DNA from: Paenibacillus glucanolyticus NBRC 15330
GTDB lineage: Bacteria > Bacillota > Bacilli > Paenibacillales > Paenibacillaceae
Assembly: GCF_004000885.1 (NCBI RefSeq)
Contig: NZ_BIMC01000027.1
Location: 1 to 59,477, forward strand
DNA length: 59,477 bases
Direction: 5' to 3'
The position numbers and the translations under genes were made by a program. Below, one piece after another: positions 1 through 7,767 of the stretch. Every line of letters begins with the position of its first letter. Position 1 is the first letter of the stretch. The notes below the pieces were generated by a model. It worked only from the letters and a program-made list of their open reading frames with translations. It made no database searches and was not told the DNA's origin.

Positions 1-66
1 GATATCTGGATAATATTTAGGGCTCTAAAGCATGGGCAATCAAACGCATGACTGCAACCCGAAAAA

Positions 67-251
67 CTAACGGACCCAGCGGACCTTATTAGCGGGAAAA
101 CGGGGTTTTTAGAAAACTAACGGACCCAGGATCCTTTATTCCTTCAAAAAGGCTGCTTTTTCCTGATAAACTCCTATGATAACGTCTCTGGAGTCCGTTA
201 ATTCTAAATATGGAGCTGAATTCGACCAATAAGATCATTAGGGTCCGTTAG
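67..251. repeat. 24-bp repeat, four copies in two inverted pairs
   Basis: Four related copies lie at 67-90 (+), 117-140 (+), 179-201 (-) and 228-251 (-). Each begins CTAACGGAC or TTAACGGAC and ends in a TTAT or CTTATT motif. The two forward copies share their first 13 bases and the two reverse copies carry the GTCCGTTA complement. Spacing is nearly the same within each pair (50 and 49 bases), so the block as a whole is an imperfect foldback centred near 159. This could be an intergenic REP- or MITE-like element. No open reading frame is inside it. Confidence 0.7.
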
Positions 252-662
252 CTTGGGATACACACAGGGATGTACTGAATCATTTGCAATTACTACTTGC
301 ACCACTGTGCTACTTACAATAATTTCCCGACTTACTTCACTTGCACAACTTAGTTACTCGCAACATTACATCGCCATCGCTGCCCAAATCATCATCACTT
401 ACACCACTTACACCACTTACATCACGTTAGTGTGCGTGATGATGAAGTGGGCAATATGTAAGTGATGAAAGTGATACCAGCACCACTTACCTCCACGCAC
501 ATTACCTTATGCCACTCTCACCCTCCTACAATTGCACAGTGCTCTCACTGCTATCACCAGCTTTGGTGTTACTTGTACCTCTTTACTATTCTTGCAACAT
601 ATTCAACCCTTCATATCCAATCTTCATTTCCAATCCTCATTCCCAATCTTCACGCACAACCA
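252..662. other. gene-free, G-poor stretch with short CACTTACAC-type repeats
   Basis: No convincing gene is seen on either strand: the open frames here lack ribosome binding sites and recognisable protein sequence. The + strand is rich in A, C and T and poor in G. It holds a short tandem array of the 9-mer CTTACACCA around 398-424, and a perfect hairpin CATCACG / CGTGATG at 420-441. On the minus strand this is the region downstream of the histidine kinase gene, so it may be 3' untranslated sequence. Confidence 0.5.
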
Positions 663-1739
663 CTACTTTGTATCCAAAGATCGCTTATAAGGCACCTTCA
701 CGGTAAATGTAGATCCCTTCCCAAGCTCGGATTGAACAGCGATCCGCCCTTGATGGATATCGACGATCCGCTTCACGATCGATAATCCCAGACCGCTGCC
801 GCCAGCAGCGCGATTACGCGATTTGTCCGCTTTGTAGAAGCGTTCGAAGATGTGCAGCTGATCGGACTCCGTCATCCCGACCCCCGTGTCCGTGATTGTG
901 ACCTCGGCTTCGTCTTGATCTGCCTTCAGCACAATCGTGATTATGCCATCTTCCGGCGTGAATTTGATGCTGTTGTGCAGCAAATTGGTCCACACCTGAT
1001 TCAGCAGATCCTCCGTCGCCTCGATCTGGACCTCGGCGAGGTCCAGATCCACCTGAATCCGCTTTGCCAGCCATTGCGGTTCGTTGGCCAACACCACTTC
1101 ACGCAGTTGGCCGTCAAGACGGTAACGTGCCCTTTCGAATACAGGCTGATCGCCCTCCAAGGACGACAGCTTCAGCAGATTATCGCTCAGCTGCGACAAG
1201 CGGCGGCTCTCCCCTTCGATGATCTCCAGGTAACGAGCCCTCTTTTCCTCCGTAAGGCGGGGATTGCGAAGCGCTCGGGCAAACCCCCGAATCGAGGTGA
1301 GCGGGGATTGGATTTCGTGGGATACATTGGAGATGAAATCCTGACGCATACTTTCCATTCGCCCCAGCTCCCCCGCCATATCGTTAATGCTGCTGGCAAT
1401 CATCTTAAACTCCCCGCGCCACTTCTGATCGTCCATCTTCACGTTGAAATCCCCTTGAGATATCCGGCGCATGGCATCTGTGATGGCAGTCAGCATGGCA
1501 ATCTGCCTGTGCTTGAAGAACATGCCCACGATCAGCATGCACAGAAAGAAAATGATAACACCCACAAACAGGTCGAGCAGATGGACAACATAATCCCACT
1601 TCGGGGTTCCCGTCCAGTTATATACGAACCTTGTTACATAGGTTGCTGCCGTCCATGAGGCACCCAGGACCGCGAAGATCGAAATGGTCTGAAGGATTTC
1701 CCGCACGATTTTCCACAAAATTTTGAGGATTTTTTTCAT
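663..1739 (-). CDS. two-component sensor histidine kinase, HAMP-HisKA-HATPase
   Basis: Membrane sensor kinase of 358 residues. Two hydrophobic segments (about 15-38 and 50-75) flank a short external loop, followed by a HAMP-like linker (75-130). The HisKA domain has the phosphoacceptor His141 in SHEIQSPL, and the HATPase domain ends in G1/G2 boxes (DTGVGM, GGSGLGLSI). The start codon overlaps the stop of the upstream response regulator by one base (TGATG), so the two are translationally coupled. The short external loop suggests it senses something in or near the membrane, possibly the substrate of the adjacent ABC exporter; that is inference. The family call is secure, the signal unknown. Confidence 0.92.
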   Translation of the reverse strand: MKKILKILWKIVREILQTISIFAVLGASWTAATYVTRFVYNWTGTPKWDYVVHLLDLFVGVIIFFLCMLIVGMFFKHRQIAMLTAITDAMRRISQGDFNVKMDDQKWRGEFKMIASSINDMAGELGRMESMRQDFISNVSHEIQSPLTSIRGFARALRNPRLTEEKRARYLEIIEGESRRLSQLSDNLLKLSSLEGDQPVFERARYRLDGQLREVVLANEPQWLAKRIQVDLDLAEVQIEATEDLLNQVWTNLLHNSIKFTPEDGIITIVLKADQDEAEVTITDTGVGMTESDQLHIFERFYKADKSRNRAAGGSGLGLSIVKRIVDIHQGRIAVQSELGKGSTFTVKVPYKRSLDTK

Positions 1740-2419
1740 CAGCCCTCACCTACCTCCAGGCGATAGCCAAGGCCGCGCACCGTACGAATCCTGAACCGGT
1801 ACTTCTCCTCCGGGAACCGCTCCCGCAGCCGGTTCACGTGTACGTCCAGCGTCCGTTCGTTCCCCTCAAAATCATAGCCCCATATATCCTCAATCAGCCG
1901 GTCCCGTGTCAACGTGCTCCCCGGATAGCTTCCCAGCTTGAAGAGCAGCTCGAACTCCTTCAGCGGCAGGGCGAAGATGTCATCAGCCGTCTTGACTTCA
2001 TAGGTTCTGCGATTCATCTGCAGCTTCCCGACGTTCACCGTCTGGGAGGCCGCGACCTGATACCGCTTCAGCAGCGCTTTGACGCGCACAACCAGCTCGG
2101 CTGGTTCGAAAGGCTTCACCAGGTAATCGTCGGTCCCCAGCTCAAAGCCCTTCACGATCTGCCTCGTTTCCCCCTTTGCCGTCAGCATCAGCACCGGGAT
2201 TCCCGTATTCCTCCGAATCTCCCGGCATAACTCCCATCCATCCATATTCGGCATCATGATGTCCATCACGACCAGATCGACTGATGCCTGATCCATCACG
2301 GACAGGGCTTCGACCCCGTCCGAGGCTTCGAGTACCTCCTCCATCCCCGCTTCCTCCAAAAACACCTTCACGAGTTCGCGGATGTTCGGATCATCGTCCA
2401 CTACCAATATTTTTGCCAT
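1739..2419 (-). CDS. OmpR-family response regulator
   Basis: Receiver plus winged-helix DNA-binding protein. The acidic pocket VDDDPN, the phosphorylation Asp in VVMDIMMP (about residue 53) and the KPF motif are intact. The C-terminal half is a Trans_reg_C winged helix (LTRDRLIEDIWGYDFEG, then RTLDVHVNRLR). An upstream in-frame ATG at 2425 exists, but the ATG at 2419 is better placed relative to AAGAAGGG. It lies 36 bases after the ABC exporter stop and overlaps the kinase by one base, giving the operon exporter-regulator-kinase. A likely target is the tandem repeat at 4316-4337 (inference). Confidence 0.92.
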   Translation of the reverse strand: MAKILVVDDDPNIRELVKVFLEEAGMEEVLEASDGVEALSVMDQASVDLVVMDIMMPNMDGWELCREIRRNTGIPVLMLTAKGETRQIVKGFELGTDDYLVKPFEPAELVVRVKALLKRYQVAASQTVNVGKLQMNRRTYEVKTADDIFALPLKEFELLFKLGSYPGSTLTRDRLIEDIWGYDFEGNERTLDVHVNRLRERFPEEKYRFRIRTVRGLGYRLEVGEG

Positions 2420-2455
2420 GGTCATCCCTTCTTCCCCAGCATGTTCAAGCTGCCA

Positions 2456-4258
2456 TCAAGCCTCCATCGTTTCATTCATCTGCAGCTGCTGCACCGCAAA
2501 TTCTCTATACAGCGCATGCTGCTCGATCAATTCGTCATGCGTTCCCCGCCCGGTTACCGTTCCCTTCTCAATGAAAATGATCTGGTCGGCTCCCACCACC
2601 GTGGATAACCGGTGCGCAATAATAATCGTGGTCCGTCCAGCCATGAGGTTCTTGAGTGCCTTCTGCACTTCAATCTCCGATCGGCTATCCAGACTGGAGG
2701 TCGCTTCATCCAGCATCAGAATCTTGGGATTTCGCAGCAGTGCTCTGGCAATCGCAATCCGCTGCCGCTGCCCGCCGGAGAGCTTCACGCCCCGTTCGCC
2801 CACATCCGTATCAAAGCCGTTTGGCAGCTCATCAATGAATCCGTCCGCATACGCCATCTCGGCTGCTCTTCTAATCTCGGTCATGCTCACTTCCCGGTCC
2901 ATCCCATAACATAGGTTTTCGCGAATGCTTCCGGCGATCATCGGGCTTTCCTGTGAAACATACCCGATCAACCCGCGCCAGGAACGTAAGGAGAAGGTAT
3001 CAATGGATGCCTTGCCTAAACGGATCTGACCCTTCTGCGGAAGGTAGAAACGCTCCAGCATGGAGAACAGTGTCGTTTTGCCTCCGCCGCTCGGACCGAC
3101 CACGGCTGTGACCGTACCCGGCTCCATCTGAAAGCTGACATCGCGCAATACCGGCTCCTCCGGTTTGTAACCAAACGAGAGATTCTCGATGGACACCCGC
3201 TGATTCGTGTTCACGACCTCCGCACCGGCTGAGATGAGTTCTTCCTCTGCATCCAGTGTTTCCAATATTCGCTCTGTTGCTCCCTTGGCCTTCTGAAACT
3301 GGGTAAAAAACGTCGTTAACTGCGTCATGGGCATCACAATCTGGATCAGATACAGAATGAATGCAACCAGCTCGCCCGCCGTGAGTGCTCCTGTTGACAC
3401 CTGAAGCCCGCCATATCCAATAACAACCACCAGCAGCATCATCAGCACAAAGGACATCAGCGGTGCGATCCAGGCCGACACAACGCCTTCCTTAATACCG
3501 AAGTTGAGCAGGTTGGTAATGCCTTTATTTCCGTTCTCAAACTCTTTATCCTCCGCGTTAGAGGCTTTAACCAAGCGAATCTCCGACAAAACCTGGCTTA
3601 TATTCGCCGTAAACGCAGCCGTCTCGTCTTGCATGCCAAGCGAGATTTTATACATCTTCTTCCCAAGCGGCACCAGAATCAGCGCAGCGATCGGTATGAC
3701 GATAAACATCGTCAGTGTCATTTTCCAGTTAAGATATAACAACACGCCTATCGAACCGACTATCGAGATGATCCCGCTGAAGAATCCCGCCACGTGATCC
3801 GATATGAGACTTTTGATCACACCTGTATCATTCGTCATTCGACTGACCGATTCCCCCGAACGATTATGATCAAAGTACCGGATCGGCAGCACAAGCAGCT
3901 TCTTCCACAGCCTTTCCCTAAGGGAAGCCACCATCTTCTGTCCCGTATAACTTAGCAGGAAAATCGAAACCCCGGCTGCAATCGTCTGCACGATAAACGC
4001 GACCCCAAGGCCGATGATATGCGTGCTGTTCATATCCGTTAAGGAGAAGCCGTCCACCAAGCTCTTGGTAAACATCGGAATGACAAGTCCGACCAGCGTC
4101 GAGACCACATTAAGAAGGATAGCCCCAATCAGCAGCAGCATGGGTGGTTTGGTTTCTTTTAATAGTCGAAAAAACGCTTGGGAACCTGCTTTCCTGCTCC
4201 CGGTCATCTCTTTCTGCGGTATTGTCTGAGTCGAAGCATTGTCCGTCACACTCATCAT
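2456..4258 (-). CDS. ABC exporter, fused permease and ATPase (multidrug/lipid type)
   Basis: Half-size ABC exporter that should act as a dimer, with an N-terminal six-helix membrane domain (about 35-320) and a C-terminal nucleotide-binding domain. Walker A is GPSGGGKT, the signature is LSGGQRQR, Walker B is ILMLDEATSSLD and the H-loop is AHRLST. A longer frame opens at a TTG at 4303, but GGGGAAGGGAAG sits directly before the ATG at 4258, which gives a 600-residue protein of the usual size for BmrA/MsbA-like exporters. It is first in an operon with the two-component system that follows. The substrate cannot be told from sequence; drugs, peptides or lipids are all possible. Confidence 0.92.
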   Translation of the reverse strand: MMSVTDNASTQTIPQKEMTGSRKAGSQAFFRLLKETKPPMLLLIGAILLNVVSTLVGLVIPMFTKSLVDGFSLTDMNSTHIIGLGVAFIVQTIAAGVSIFLLSYTGQKMVASLRERLWKKLLVLPIRYFDHNRSGESVSRMTNDTGVIKSLISDHVAGFFSGIISIVGSIGVLLYLNWKMTLTMFIVIPIAALILVPLGKKMYKISLGMQDETAAFTANISQVLSEIRLVKASNAEDKEFENGNKGITNLLNFGIKEGVVSAWIAPLMSFVLMMLLVVVIGYGGLQVSTGALTAGELVAFILYLIQIVMPMTQLTTFFTQFQKAKGATERILETLDAEEELISAGAEVVNTNQRVSIENLSFGYKPEEPVLRDVSFQMEPGTVTAVVGPSGGGKTTLFSMLERFYLPQKGQIRLGKASIDTFSLRSWRGLIGYVSQESPMIAGSIRENLCYGMDREVSMTEIRRAAEMAYADGFIDELPNGFDTDVGERGVKLSGGQRQRIAIARALLRNPKILMLDEATSSLDSRSEIEVQKALKNLMAGRTTIIIAHRLSTVVGADQIIFIEKGTVTGRGTHDELIEQHALYREFAVQQLQMNETMEA

Positions 4259-4315
4259 GTTCTCTTCCCTTCCCCATATCCCTTTATATTGTTTATAAGG
4301 CAAGAATAAAACAAC

Positions 4316-4337
4316 AAGTTAAACGGAAGTTAAACGG
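4316..4337 (-). promoter_or_regulatory. 11-bp perfect tandem repeat, candidate OmpR-type operator
   Basis: AAGTTAAACGG occurs twice with no gap (minus strand CCGTTTAACTT twice), 58 bases upstream of the exporter start. An 11-bp direct repeat with a TTTAACT core is the usual shape of PhoP/OmpR-family sites, where a dimer binds one face of the helix. A weak promoter, AACTTG-17-TATAAA, could follow on the minus strand. Assignment to the regulator at 1739-2419 is inference. Confidence 0.5.
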
Positions 4338-4361
4338 ACAGCTTTCTTTGATCTAGACAAC

Positions 4362-4385
4362 AAAAAAAAGGCGGATTCCCCCGCC
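4362..4385 (-). terminator. Rho-independent terminator, minus strand
   Basis: On the minus strand the stem GGCGG / CCGCC is followed by eight T. It is the second of two terminators after the HPr gene and separates the whiA cluster from the exporter operon. Confidence 0.75.
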
Positions 4386-4447
4386 CCTTCTCTTAATCTA
4401 TTCTTATGTACTATGAATCCCACGAGACTCAACATGAACTAGATAGT

Positions 4448-4473
4448 AAAAAAAGCCTTGCATTGACAAGACT
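4448..4473 (-). terminator. Rho-independent terminator after the HPr gene
   Basis: On the minus strand the stem AGTCTTG / CAAGGCT (one G-T pair) is followed by seven T, starting 28 bases after the HPr stop codon. Confidence 0.8.
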
Positions 4474-4500
4474 TTTCTTATACTTGAATCACGGATGCAA

Positions 4501-4770
4501 TTATTGATTCTCGAGTTCCTCTTTGCTCACCAAGTTCACGAGAGACGTAACCGCTTGCTCAGCGTCAGCTCCCTCAGCACTAATGTAAACTTCGGTACCT
4601 GAGCTGATCGCAAGGCTCATAATTCCCATGATACTTTTGGCATTTACTTTTTTATCATCTTTTTCAACAAAAATTTCGGATGAGTATTTATTCGCTTCCT
4701 GAACGAACAGCGCGGCCGGTCTGGCGTGAAGACCCGTCTTTAACCGAACGACTACCGGGTGCTTTGTCAT
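4501..4770 (-). CDS. HPr-family phosphocarrier in the Crh position, with His15
   Basis: Small 89-residue HPr-fold protein. Ser46 in AKSIMGIMSLA is the site HPr kinase phosphorylates to create the CcpA co-repressor. Its body closely resembles Bacillus Crh (VRLKTGL.ARPAALFVQEAN; EKD.KKVNAKSIMG; SGTEV), and it sits after whiA as crh does in B. subtilis. Residue 15, however, is His (GLHARPA), whereas Crh has Gln. It could therefore also accept phosphate from PTS enzyme I, as true HPr does. A clear ribosome site (AGGGGG) precedes the ATG and two terminators follow the stop. Whether it is the cell's main HPr or a Crh-like paralogue depends on whether a ptsH exists elsewhere in the genome. Confidence 0.9.
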   Translation of the reverse strand: MTKHPVVVRLKTGLHARPAALFVQEANKYSSEIFVEKDDKKVNAKSIMGIMSLAISSGTEVYISAEGADAEQAVTSLVNLVSKEELENQ

Positions 4771-4872
4771 GAAAATTACCCCCTATCTAATAAATCTGCT
4801 GCATTGAAAGCGCGATTGACATTTTATAATATTATACCATTTTACCATACAGGACACTAGAAGAAAAAAATC

Positions 4873-5802
4873 TTATGCATTCCGAATCTTTTCGGCCATT
4901 TCATCGATTTTGCGCAGACGGTGATTTACCCCTGATTTGCTGACGGTTCCTTTGAGAAGCTCTCCGACTTCCTTCAGATTCATATCCGGATGAGCCAGCC
5001 TGATTTCGGCCACTTCCCGCAGTTTATCAGGCAAGTTTTCAAGGCCCAATTCCCTTTGGAGCAGCTTGATGTTCTCAATCTGACGAACGGCAGCGCCTAT
5101 CGTTTTGTTCAGGTTGGCGGTCTCGCAGTTGACAATCCGGTTGACCGAGTTACGCATATCCCGCATAATCCGGACATCCTCAAACTTGAACAGCGCCTGA
5201 TGGGCACCGATCAGATTCAGAAATTCGATGATTTTCTCGCCTTCCTTAATGTAGAAGATAAAACCTTTCTTCCGTTCGATGCAGCGTGCATTCAGATGAA
5301 ACTCATTCGCCAGATCCACCAGGGACTGACAATGCTCTTCATACATCGAGGCAATTTCCAGATGGTACGAAGATCCCTCCGGATTGTTCACGGACCCGCC
5401 TGCCATAAAGGCACCACGAAGATATGCCCGCTTACAACAGTTTTTACGAACGATCTGCTCATCAATGCGGGACTGAAACAGAAAGCCTTCGGATACAATG
5501 CGCAGTTCTTTGAGGATCTCCTGAACCTGGGCGGGAATACGAACGATATATACGTTATTCTTCTTCAAACGCATTTTTTTACGCACCAAAAGTTCAGTAT
5601 GCGCCTGGAAATGCTTCTTAATTAAGGAATAAATACGTCTTGCAATCGCGGCATTTTCCGTTGAAATATCCAGGATTACCTTTTTGTTCGAAAGCTGAAC
5701 AGAACCGTTCATCCGAATGAGCGCGGACAGCTCGGCATTTTCACAGCAGTTCTGGCTTTCGACCATCGTCAGTTCTTTCTTCGTCTGTGCCGCAAAGGAC
5801 AA
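4873..5802 (-). CDS. whiA: DNA-binding protein WhiA
   Basis: WhiA has an N-terminal LAGLIDADG-like domain (the NAELSALIRMNGSV region near the start, about residues 20-190) and a C-terminal helix-turn-helix ending RLRKIDEMAEKI. In Bacillus it influences cell division and chromosome segregation; in Streptomyces it controls sporulation septation. The frame is open up to 5829, but the family begins MSFASETKKEL, matching LSFAAQTKKEL here, and AAAGGGGTG lies seven bases before the TTG at 5802. With that start the protein has 309 residues and begins five bases after the yvcK stop, which is embedded in the ribosome site. Coupled translation with yvcK is likely. Confidence 0.95.
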   Translation of the reverse strand: MSFAAQTKKELTMVESQNCCENAELSALIRMNGSVQLSNKKVILDISTENAAIARRIYSLIKKHFQAHTELLVRKKMRLKKNNVYIVRIPAQVQEILKELRIVSEGFLFQSRIDEQIVRKNCCKRAYLRGAFMAGGSVNNPEGSSYHLEIASMYEEHCQSLVDLANEFHLNARCIERKKGFIFYIKEGEKIIEFLNLIGAHQALFKFEDVRIMRDMRNSVNRIVNCETANLNKTIGAAVRQIENIKLLQRELGLENLPDKLREVAEIRLAHPDMNLKEVGELLKGTVSKSGVNHRLRKIDEMAEKIRNA

Positions 5803-5807
5803 GGTAT

Positions 5808-6788
5808 TCACCCCTTTCGTGTAGTCCAATCCTGCACCAGCTGAAAAATATGGTTGCTCAGCTTGTCAGCATCATGCCTTAAGTATGTTCTAAATAGCAC
5901 AAGCTTATCTGCAATGAGTTTATATCCTCGGCTGGTCACCTCGTCACGATCCAGTACCACGGGCTTTGCACCCTTCTGGGCATACTTATCCTGAACCTGA
6001 GGCGGGATTTCTCCATCATTTACAATAACATAATCGAACAGATGAAGACCAATATGGTCATAAACGGCCTGCAAGTGGTCGCTCACCGTATAATTATCCG
6101 TCTCTCCCGGCTGCGTCATCACATTGCACACAAACATTTTGATGGCTTCGGACGATACAATGGCTTCTGCAAGCTTGGGAACAAGCAAATTGGGCAAAAT
6201 ACTGGTATACAGACTTCCCGGGCCGATCAGAATGGCATCGGCCTGTTGAATCGCCTCCAATGCCTCCGGCAGCGGCTCGACATGCTCAGGCTCCAGGGAT
6301 ATCCGCTTAATGCGACCCCCGGCCTCCGGGATTTTGGATTCACCCGTCACAATGGTGCCATCCTCCATCTCCGCATGCAGAATCACGGCTTCACCCGCTG
6401 CGGGGAGCACCTGTCCACGAACAACAAAAACCCGGCTCATCTCCTTGACTGCCGTGACAAAATCTCCGTGCAAATCCGTCATGGCAGCCAGGATTAGATT
6501 GCCGAGGCTGTGCCCGGCCAGTCCCGAGCCTGTTTTGAAACGGTATTTCAATATATCGGACAACAGCGGCTCCACGTCAGCGAGTGCTGTAAGTACGTTA
6601 CGGATATCTCCCGGAGGCGGCATCTGTAACTCGCTGCGCAGTATGCCGGAGCTTCCTCCATCATCAGCGACTGTTACGATGGCCGTAATATCGAGCGGCT
6701 TCTCCTTGAGTCCCCGAAGCATGACGGACAGCCCGGTTCCTCCACCCATCACAACAATGCGGGGGCGCTTTCTAGCTTGCACAGCCAC
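5808..6788 (-). CDS. yvcK: YvcK, CofD-like gluconeogenesis/morphology factor
   Basis: A Rossmann-type protein of about 326 residues with the nucleotide-binding start RIVVMGGGTGLSVMLRGLK and the conserved stretches VADDGGSSG and PPPGDIRN. The family binds UDP-sugars and in B. subtilis is needed for growth and cell shape on gluconeogenic carbon sources. The frame opens with GTG at 6797, but AAGGGAA is spaced better for the GTG at 6788. The gene lies 18 bases after rapZ and just before whiA, an order conserved across Firmicutes. Its neighbourhood with HPr and rapZ fits a role in linking carbon status to cell-envelope supply. Confidence 0.94.
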   Translation of the reverse strand: MAVQARKRPRIVVMGGGTGLSVMLRGLKEKPLDITAIVTVADDGGSSGILRSELQMPPPGDIRNVLTALADVEPLLSDILKYRFKTGSGLAGHSLGNLILAAMTDLHGDFVTAVKEMSRVFVVRGQVLPAAGEAVILHAEMEDGTIVTGESKIPEAGGRIKRISLEPEHVEPLPEALEAIQQADAILIGPGSLYTSILPNLLVPKLAEAIVSSEAIKMFVCNVMTQPGETDNYTVSDHLQAVYDHIGLHLFDYVIVNDGEIPPQVQDKYAQKGAKPVVLDRDEVTSRGYKLIADKLVLFRTYLRHDADKLSNHIFQLVQDWTTRKG

Positions 6789-6806
6789 ATTTATCACTTC
6801 CCTTAA

Positions 6807-7715
6807 TTAATGCCGATCCCGATCAGAATCGCGGTGGCTCACCGATACCGTCTCCGTTTCGCTGACCCCGAGCATTTTGCCAAGGTATTCAGCAATTGCC
6901 ACGGAACGGTGCTTCCCACCGGTACAGCCAATGCCGATAATAACCTGACTCTTGCCTTCCTTCCGATACTGAGGGATCAAGAAATGCAGCATATCCAGCA
7001 GTTTGGTCAGAAAAGCTTGCGTCTCCGGCCACTTCATTACATATTCATACACATCACTGTTTTGACCTGTGTTTGGCCGCAATTGCTCAACATAATGGGG
7101 ATTGGGCAGAAAACGAACATCAAACACCAGATCGGCATCGATCGGAATGCCATATTTGAATCCAAAGGATGTGATATTAACCGATAGCGTGCTGCTCTCC
7201 AGATGCGTAAAGCGTGAAATAATCTTCTCCTTCAAGCGGACAGGCTTCATGTTGCTGGTATCAATCACCTGGGTAGCTGAGTTCTTCAGCTCATCCAGCA
7301 TTTTGCGCTCCAACCGGATACCGTCAAGCGGCATGCCTTCCGGAGCGAGCGGATGGCGACGGCGACTCTCCTTGTAGCGCTGAACGAGCACGGAATCCGT
7401 GGCATCCAGGAACAGAATTTCACAATGAATAGTGAAATGATCCTTAATGTAGTTCAGAGACTCCGATAAAGCGGTAAAAAACTCGCGGCCACGCAGGTCG
7501 ATGACCAATGCAACCTTGCCGATCTTACCCTTCGATTGATCGATCAGCTCCGCGAATTTAGGAATGAGCACCGGGGGCAGGTTATCAACGCAAAAGAATC
7601 CAAGATCCTCCAGACTTTGTACGGCCAAGGTCTTACCTGCTCCCGACATCCCCGTGATGATGATCAGGGTGGCCATGGATGATGTGTTGCTGCCGCGGTT
7701 GGCTGCTTCCAGCAT
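6807..7715 (-). CDS. rapZ: RapZ/YvcJ nucleotide-binding protein
   Basis: P-loop protein with Walker A GMSGAGKT (about residues 22-29 from the chosen start) and the C-terminal GIGCTGGKHRSVAIAEYLG segment typical of RapZ/YvcJ. Firmicute members bind and hydrolyse nucleotides; the E. coli relative is an RNA-binding adaptor in control of glmS by small RNAs. The ATG at 7715 has GGAGGG six bases upstream, better than the ATG at 7733 whose codons contain that site. It lies 52 bases downstream of glcK and 18 bases before yvcK, so all are probably co-transcribed. The C terminus ends in a charged SHRDSDRDRH tail. Confidence 0.95.
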   Translation of the reverse strand: MLEAANRGSNTSSMATLIIITGMSGAGKTLAVQSLEDLGFFCVDNLPPVLIPKFAELIDQSKGKIGKVALVIDLRGREFFTALSESLNYIKDHFTIHCEILFLDATDSVLVQRYKESRRRHPLAPEGMPLDGIRLERKMLDELKNSATQVIDTSNMKPVRLKEKIISRFTHLESSTLSVNITSFGFKYGIPIDADLVFDVRFLPNPHYVEQLRPNTGQNSDVYEYVMKWPETQAFLTKLLDMLHFLIPQYRKEGKSQVIIGIGCTGGKHRSVAIAEYLGKMLGVSETETVSVSHRDSDRDRH

Positions 7716-7767
7716 CAGCTTTCCCTCCCTCATGAGTTTAAATCAGACGATGTATGGTGAATGAATA

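Noticed and set aside
398..424. CRISPR-like array
   Set aside because: The 9-base tandem units are too short and have no spacers; no cas genes are in the window.
253..785. Short frames of 65 to 107 codons on the + strand
   Set aside because: Low-complexity His-, Thr- and Ser-rich products from a G-poor repeat region; no ribosome sites.
852..1658. Open frame of 268 codons on the + strand opposite the histidine kinase
   Set aside because: It lies wholly inside a kinase gene with all expected motifs on the other strand, and has no ribosome site or family resemblance.
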